Source of the DNA: Mycobacterium sp.
Lineage (GTDB): Bacteria > Actinomycetota > Actinomycetes > Mycobacteriales > Mycobacteriaceae
Direction: 5' to 3'
DNA: 52,035 nucleotides
NCBI RefSeq assembly: GCF_008709575.1
Contig: NZ_VYIK01000021.1
Span: 1 to 52,035, forward strand
Position numbers and translations under genes: made by a program. The notes beneath the pieces are model-generated. The model was not told the DNA's origin, searched no databases, and saw only the letters and a program-made list of their open reading frames with translations. Shown here piece after piece: positions 45,748 to 52,035 of the stretch (position 1 is the first letter of the stretch; the number at the start of each line of letters is the position of its first letter).

Positions 45748-46196
45748 TGGCCTGCAGGCCGGATTACGCAGGGCAACTGCGTGCCGCCGAGTTACGCGTA
45801 ACGCGGCCCCGGCTGGCTGTTCTGGCCGCCGTGCAAGGTCATCCGCACGCCGACACCGAGGCGATCTTCGATGCGGTGCGCGGTGATCTGCCCACGGTTT
45901 CGCGTCAGGCGGTCTACGACGTTTTGCATGCGCTGACCACAGCGGGTCTGGTTCGACGAATCCAGCCGCCCGGATCGGTCGCCCGCTACGAGGCGCGGGT
46001 CGGCGACAACCACCACCACATCGTTTGCCGGTCCTGCCGGGCTATCGCCGATGTCGACTGCGCGGTCGGCGAGGCGCCCTGTCTGACTCCGGCTGACGAC
46101 GGCGGGCTTCTCGACGGCTTTGTTCTCGACGAAGCCGAGGTCATCTACTGGGGCTTGTGCCCCGATTGCTCGATGTCGCAGATGACCAGCCCGTAA
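45747..46196 (+). CDS. furA: Ferric-uptake-family regulator FurA
   Basis: 149 residues, closely matching M. tuberculosis FurA (Rv1909c), from a GTG giving CRPDYAGQLRAAELRVTRPR. Winged helix with VSRQAVYDVLHALTTAGLVRR; metal ligands in DNHHHIVCRSC and a second cysteine pair in WGLCPDCS. FurA represses its own promoter and katG and is inactivated by peroxide. katG begins 27 bases after the stop, so the two form one operon. Confidence 0.96.
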   Translation: MACRPDYAGQLRAAELRVTRPRLAVLAAVQGHPHADTEAIFDAVRGDLPTVSRQAVYDVLHALTTAGLVRRIQPPGSVARYEARVGDNHHHIVCRSCRAIADVDCAVGEAPCLTPADDGGLLDGFVLDEAEVIYWGLCPDCSMSQMTSP

Positions 46197-48401
<2,205 letters not shown>

Positions 48402-48456
48402 TCGACCGCGCACCGGGGCCCGCGACCCTGGAAATCGGTTCTTAGCAAGGTATTAG

Positions 48457-48475
48457 AGGTCACTCCCAGTGACCT
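48457..48475. terminator. Hairpin after katG
   Basis: AGGTCACT (48457-48464), CCC loop, AGTGACCT (48468-48475), followed by TAAAG. It stands 56 bases after the katG stop and is the likely terminator of furA-katG. Confidence 0.6.
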
Positions 48476-48561
48476 TAAAGTAGCCCGTTACCGTGGCAAT
48501 CAGGTCGAGGCCGGACCTTCCCGGCACAATTCAGCAACGTGATGACGAAGCGGGGCAGACA

Positions 48562-49020
48562 ATGGCTAATTCCAGTGACGCGACGAGTTCCTCCTTGCTG
48601 CCCCGCTACGGTGATCCGACGTTCGACTGCGGTGGCGCGCAGGTCCGGGCGCAGTGCCGCCACCTGGCAACCGTGGTGTCGATCAGCGGCGCGATCGATG
48701 CGATCAACGTCGACCGGGCCGGCGAATACAGCAGTCATTTCGTTTTGCCCGACACCCCGATTGTCCTGGACTTGAGTGGTCTTCAGCGGATGTCGCCGCA
48801 GGGTATCCGCTTGCTGCACCGCGTCGATGACGCCTGTCGCGCCGCCGGGGTCGAGTGGGTGCTGGTGGCAAGCCCGGCGGTGACCCGGGTGCGCAGCCTC
48901 AGCGGCGACGCGTTCGCCTGTCCCGTTGTCGACTCGGTGCGCGAGGCGCTGCGCGTCTTCGCCGACGCGATCTCCGCGCGCCGGCGGCTGCTGTTGCCGC
49001 TGCTCGGCAAGTCGGCGTAG
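48562..49020 (+). CDS. STAS-domain protein (Rv1904-like anti-sigma-factor antagonist)
   Basis: 152 residues from MANSSDATSSSLLPRYGD. The STAS domain is seen in ATVVSISGAIDAINVDRAGE, IVLDLSGLQRMSPQGIRLL and a final strand/helix (PVVDSVREALRVFADAIS). In SpoIIAA-type antagonists a phosphorylatable Ser/Thr follows the LDLSG strand; here the equivalent stretch reads SGLQRMSPQG, with Ser in the expected area. Rv1904 occupies the same position near katG in M. tuberculosis. The partner kinase/anti-sigma is not in the window. Confidence 0.85.
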   Translation: MANSSDATSSSLLPRYGDPTFDCGGAQVRAQCRHLATVVSISGAIDAINVDRAGEYSSHFVLPDTPIVLDLSGLQRMSPQGIRLLHRVDDACRAAGVEWVLVASPAVTRVRSLSGDAFACPVVDSVREALRVFADAISARRRLLLPLLGKSA

Positions 49021-49045
49021 TCGCCTCGCCGGGGCGGTATCCTCG

Positions 49046-49059
49046 TATGATTGCCTAGG
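49046..49059 (+). promoter_or_regulatory. Leaderless promoter of the exported protein gene
   Basis: A near-consensus -10 TATGAT (49046-49051) ends 8 bases before the GTG at 49059. No ribosome site is present between them. A leaderless transcript is the simplest reading. Confidence 0.5.
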
Positions 49060-49508
49060 TGAGGATCACGTCGACAGCGATCGCTGGAACAGTCGTCGCG
49101 CTGGGATGGGTCGGCTATTGCGGTCACGCCGCAGCCGAACCACCCGCACCGGCGCCGCAGCCCAAGACGACGATCGACCACGACGGCACCTACGCGGTGG
49201 GAACCGATATCGTGCCGGGCACCTACAGCTCGGCCGGCCCGGTCAACGGGGGCACGTGCTACTGGAAGCGAGTCGGCAGCGACGAGGACAACAAGACCGT
49301 CATCATCGACAACGCGATGAGCAAAAAGCCTCAAGTGGTGCAGATCGACCCGGGCGACAAGGCGTTCAAGACTGACGGCTGCCAGCCGTGGCAGAAAACC
49401 GACACGGCAACCCCTGATCCGGGCAAGTCGCCGGCGGAGGTCAAGTTGCCGTTGGACATCCTCAACCGGCTGGCCGGCCCGCCCGGGGGCGCCCCGCCTG
49501 CGCCGTAG
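49059..49508 (+). CDS. Exported protein of unknown function (Rv1906c-like)
   Basis: 149 residues. A signal peptide (TSTAIAGTVVALGWVGYCGHAAA) leads to a beta-rich domain with GTYAVGTDIVPGTYSSAGPV, GGTCYWKRVGS and KAFKTDGCQPWQK, one likely disulfide. The pattern matches Rv1906c, a conserved exported mycobacterial protein near katG. The C-terminal tail is Pro/Gly-rich. It converges with the lnt-like gene with 8 bases between stops. Function unknown. Confidence 0.85.
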   Translation: MRITSTAIAGTVVALGWVGYCGHAAAEPPAPAPQPKTTIDHDGTYAVGTDIVPGTYSSAGPVNGGTCYWKRVGSDEDNKTVIIDNAMSKKPQVVQIDPGDKAFKTDGCQPWQKTDTATPDPGKSPAEVKLPLDILNRLAGPPGGAPPAP

Positions 49509-49516
49509 TCTGCGGT

Positions 49517-50995
49517 TCAGGCCCGCGCCGATGCCCTGCCGGCTAACCACCGCAGGATTCCTGCAGCGCCGGCGCACACCGTGATCGTGCCTGACAGAAC
49601 CACCACCCAATTCCCCAGCCGTTGGTAGACGGTGGTGACTGACCCCAGCGGAACCCGGACGACAGCGGTGCCACGATAACTCGAGACCAGCCAGACCAGC
49701 CGCCGACCGCGCGCATCGAATGCCGCGCTGTCACCGGAGAGCCCGGTGTGCACGGCCGGATGCCCGACCTCGACGGCGTGAACGGCAATATGGCCGGCCA
49801 ACTGCGGCTGCGCCCAGCTGCCCTGAAACGTCGAGGTGGAACTCTGATACGCCAGCAGTTGGGCGCCGAGTCGCACGTCTTGGCGCGCCAAGTCGGCGAA
49901 CAGTGCTTCGAAGCTGATCCGCGGCCCTACGGAAAGTGCGCCGGCATGCAGCACCACCGGTCCACTCCCTCGGCCGCGGTCCTCGGCCGCGGCCTTGGTG
50001 TGGCGGGTGATCCAGCCGAGGACCGCGCGCAGCGGGACGTATTCGCCGAACGGCACCAGCCGGACCTTCCGGTAGTCGCCCAGCGACCCGGTCGGCCCGA
50101 CGAGCACCGACGACTTGTAGATTCCGCCGGTCGGCGCGGGTGCATCGACATTGACCAGAAGATCCGCACCGATACGTCGGGACAGGTCCATCAGCTCCGC
50201 CATGACCGTCGGGTGACTGGCGAGGTCGACCCCCACACTGCTTTCGCCCCAGACCACCAGATCCACCCGGCGAGCGGCCAACGCTGCCGTGAGCATCTGC
50301 CCGGCTTTCTCCCGGGCCGTCGAGTCGACGATGGCGCCGGGCTGCACCAGTGCCACGTCCACCGTGGCATCGGCCGGCGGCTTGGGCTCCAGCACGTAGT
50401 AGAGCGGCCCCGCCGCAGTACACGCAGCGGCGACCAGGAACGCGACCAGACGACCGCGCACGCAGCGGGCCAGGATCACCCCGGTAAGCGCCGTGTTGGT
50501 CGCAACGAGCAGGAAACTCGTCAGCCAGACACCGCCGAGCGACGCGGACGCTAGGGTGGCGGGCCGGTTCCACTGCGAGTCGCCCAATAACTCCCACGGC
50601 CCGCCCATACCCGGCCGCGACCGAACGGCCTCGGCCATCACCCACACGCTCGGCAACACGAGGACGGCGGCCAGCATCCGGCGGGCTGTCAGCGGGCGTT
50701 GCGCCAGTAGCCGGTGGGCTGCCCATCCCCACGGCGCCCACAAGGCGCCCAGCCCGGCGGCCAGCACCACCAGCATCGGCCCGGCGCTGGGTGCGAGCCA
50801 ATACTGGGTGGCCAGCACAAAGCCGGCCAGAGCGCACCAGGCCCGGGCGGCCGCCTGGTGCGGAGTGGGTGCGGCGCGCACCACCAAGAGCAGCGGGACC
50901 ACGCCCACCCACGCCAGCCACCACCAAGACGGCGCCGGGAAGGCCAGCGCGAGCAGGGCGCCGAGGCTCAACCCCGCCGCGAGTCCGGAAATCAA
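49517..50995 (-). CDS. Apolipoprotein N-acyltransferase homologue with catalytic Cys replaced by Ser
   Basis: 492 residues. N-terminal membrane part of about six helices (LSLGALLALAFPAPSWWWLAW) and a C-terminal nitrilase-fold domain. Of the Lnt triad, Glu251 (LVVWGESSVGV) and Lys310 (GDYRKVRLVPFGEYVP) are present, but the nucleophile position reads VGPRISFEALFAD, with Ser361 where active enzymes have Cys (G-x-x-I-C-[FY]-E). It resembles the second mycobacterial Lnt homologue (Rv2262c/Rv2261c) rather than the Ppm1-linked one. The TTG start overlaps the upstream stop by four bases (TTGA). It may be a poor acyltransferase or have another role. Confidence 0.85.
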   Translation of the reverse strand: MISGLAAGLSLGALLALAFPAPSWWWLAWVGVVPLLLVVRAAPTPHQAAARAWCALAGFVLATQYWLAPSAGPMLVVLAAGLGALWAPWGWAAHRLLAQRPLTARRMLAAVLVLPSVWVMAEAVRSRPGMGGPWELLGDSQWNRPATLASASLGGVWLTSFLLVATNTALTGVILARCVRGRLVAFLVAAACTAAGPLYYVLEPKPPADATVDVALVQPGAIVDSTAREKAGQMLTAALAARRVDLVVWGESSVGVDLASHPTVMAELMDLSRRIGADLLVNVDAPAPTGGIYKSSVLVGPTGSLGDYRKVRLVPFGEYVPLRAVLGWITRHTKAAAEDRGRGSGPVVLHAGALSVGPRISFEALFADLARQDVRLGAQLLAYQSSTSTFQGSWAQPQLAGHIAVHAVEVGHPAVHTGLSGDSAAFDARGRRLVWLVSSYRGTAVVRVPLGSVTTVYQRLGNWVVVLSGTITVCAGAAGILRWLAGRASARA

Positions 50996-52035
50996 TCGAG
51001 TCCGTAGAAGCGCTGCGCGTTGCGGCCGGCGATCTTGGCGCGGGCGTGCTCGTCGATGTCGGAGCGGGTGCGCAGCTGCTTGGTGCTCTCCGGCCATTCG
51101 CCGTCCCAGTGCGGGTAGTCGCTGGCGAACATGATGAAGTCCGCGCCGAGCACGTCGATGACCCCCGGCAGGATGGGCTCCGCGGGCTCGCAGGTCACCC
51201 AGATGTTGCCGGCTTGCAGGTACTCCTGCGGATCACGCTGCCAGCCGCCCTCGATCCAGTCGCCCCGCTTCTCGAAGTGCTCGTGCAACCGGTCGATGAA
51301 GAACGGGACCCAACCCACGCCCGCCTCGAGGAAGGCCACCCGCAAGCCCGGATGACGGTCGAAGACCCCACCTGAGACCAGCGCGGTCATCGCCGTCATC
51401 TGGTCGAACGGAAAGCTGACGCAGTGCACCTGGATGTAATTCGTGAACCGGTCGACGCCGATCTTCGGCAGATGGAAACCGGGCACACCGTGAATCCCCA
51501 GCGGCATCTGCACGTCGACCGCGGCTGCGTAGAACGGGTCGAGGTCGGGGTGGTCGAGGTTGCGGGTCTGCAGCGCCGGCGGCAACAACATGGCGACCAG
51601 ACCCAGCTCCTTCGCCTCGCCCATGATGTCGATCGCGACCGGACCGTGCTCGATCGGGGTCACCCCGACGCCGCGCAGCCGGCCGTTGGTCGGCCGGCAG
51701 TAATCCGCGATCCAGGCGTTGTAGAGTCGGGCGAACCCGGCGGCGAACTCGGGATCCTGCAGAGTCGGCGCGCACAGCCCGAGGCTGGGATAGAGCACCA
51801 TCGTGTCGATATGGTCACGATCGGCGTTGCCGAGCACCCCGTCGACCGTCGAGCAATTCAGGCCGGCTGCTGTGCTCAATCCGTGTTCGACGGGCACACC
51901 CGCGCCCGGTCCGTGGTCTTGGGGGTAGTGGCGACCCTCGATCAGGAATCGTGGCCGGCCGTCGGCGCTCGGCATGACGTGCTGCGGCCATCGCTTCATG
52001 GCTTCGACCGCGAGCGAGGGGGTTTCGTTGACGTG
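50992..52035 (-). CDS. Amidohydrolase (COG2159, amidohydro_2), N-terminus outside the window
   Basis: The frame is open to the right edge; residues HVNETPSLAVEAMKRWPQHV precede the first internal ATG (51999), so the gene starts beyond the window. TIM-barrel metal-dependent hydrolase: PLGIHGVPGFH, FPFDQMTAMTALV, FLEAGVGWVPFFIDRL and the late metal-ligand motif FASDYPHWDGEWPES are typical of ACMSD/decarboxylase-like amidohydrolases. The substrate is unknown; relatives act on aromatic carboxylates. Its stop overlaps the TTG of the lnt-like gene, so the two are co-translated. Confidence 0.88.
   Translation of the reverse strand, partial: HVNETPSLAVEAMKRWPQHVMPSADGRPRFLIEGRHYPQDHGPGAGVPVEHGLSTAAGLNCSTVDGVLGNADRDHIDTMVLYPSLGLCAPTLQDPEFAAGFARLYNAWIADYCRPTNGRLRGVGVTPIEHGPVAIDIMGEAKELGLVAMLLPPALQTRNLDHPDLDPFYAAAVDVQMPLGIHGVPGFHLPKIGVDRFTNYIQVHCVSFPFDQMTAMTALVSGGVFDRHPGLRVAFLEAGVGWVPFFIDRLHEHFEKRGDWIEGGWQRDPQEYLQAGNIWVTCEPAEPILPGVIDVLGADFIMFASDYPHWDGEWPESTKQLRTRSDIDEHARAKIAGRNAQRFYGLD

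Overview
The window is high-GC actinobacterial DNA and almost certainly Mycobacterium. The evidence is gene content I recognise (the 3' end of a pks12-like polyketide synthase, lipT, pncA followed by a sugar ABC transporter, the long isocitrate lyase ICL2, tpx, furA-katG, an Rv1987-like CBM2 protein, a 13E12-type HNH protein, a PGRS-like Gly-rich tract and a PE-PPE-domain hydrolase). Many GTG starts and promoters placed exactly at start codons fit too. PGRS-type sequence suggests a slow-growing non-tuberculous species, but the species cannot be fixed from this window. All family and orthologue names come from recalled sequence similarity; no database search was run.

Layout. (1) 1-10.4 kb, lipid and secondary metabolism: PKS 3' end, an SDR/PEP-utilising fusion enzyme, an HNH endonuclease gene in the opposite direction, lipT and a kinase/lipocalin-like fusion, then a fadD-type adenylating-enzyme gene broken by a one-base frameshift. 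(2) 10.5-14.6 kb: an accessory block of a GT4 glycosyltransferase, a methyltransferase and an alpha/alpha-toroid protein with overlapping or tightly spaced ends, faced by a second methyltransferase. Its product is unknown and it sits between lipT and pncA. (3) 14.7-19.5 kb: pncA and a four-gene sugar ABC importer in one overlapping operon. (4) 19.5-26.9 kb: a PE-PPE-fold esterase, a large FAD/Fe-S oxidase with a small overlapping upstream ORF, a DEAD-box helicase/cold-shock pair, and a VapBC module. (5) 27-33 kb: an island of exported proteins, several likely to act on glycans: a Tat-exported DUF1906 protein, a CBM2 protein, a PGRS-linked GH5 endoglycoceramidase-like enzyme, a small Cys-containing secreted protein and a three-repeat secreted protein. 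(6) 33-45.5 kb: tenA, tpx, NYN nuclease, two acyltransferase-3 proteins, ICL2 with a tiny desulforedoxin-like gene behind it, a decayed methyltransferase, a luciferase-like monooxygenase, and an SGNH hydrolase. (7) 45.7-52 kb: furA-katG, a STAS protein, an exported protein, an apolipoprotein N-acyltransferase homologue with Ser in place of the catalytic Cys, and an amidohydrolase running off the edge.

The blocks match pieces that lie apart in M. tuberculosis (around Rv2048c-Rv2038c, Rv1987, Rv1932, Rv1915/16, Rv1909c-Rv1904, Rv0517-18 and Rv2262c), so the segment is a mosaic relative to that genome. The most interesting items are the PGRS-endoglycoceramidase, the GT/methyltransferase/toroid cluster, the Cys-to-Ser Lnt homologue, the desulforedoxin-like microprotein behind ICL2, and genes caught decaying (the methyltransferase and fadD). 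No tRNA, rRNA, CRISPR array or intact insertion sequence was seen.
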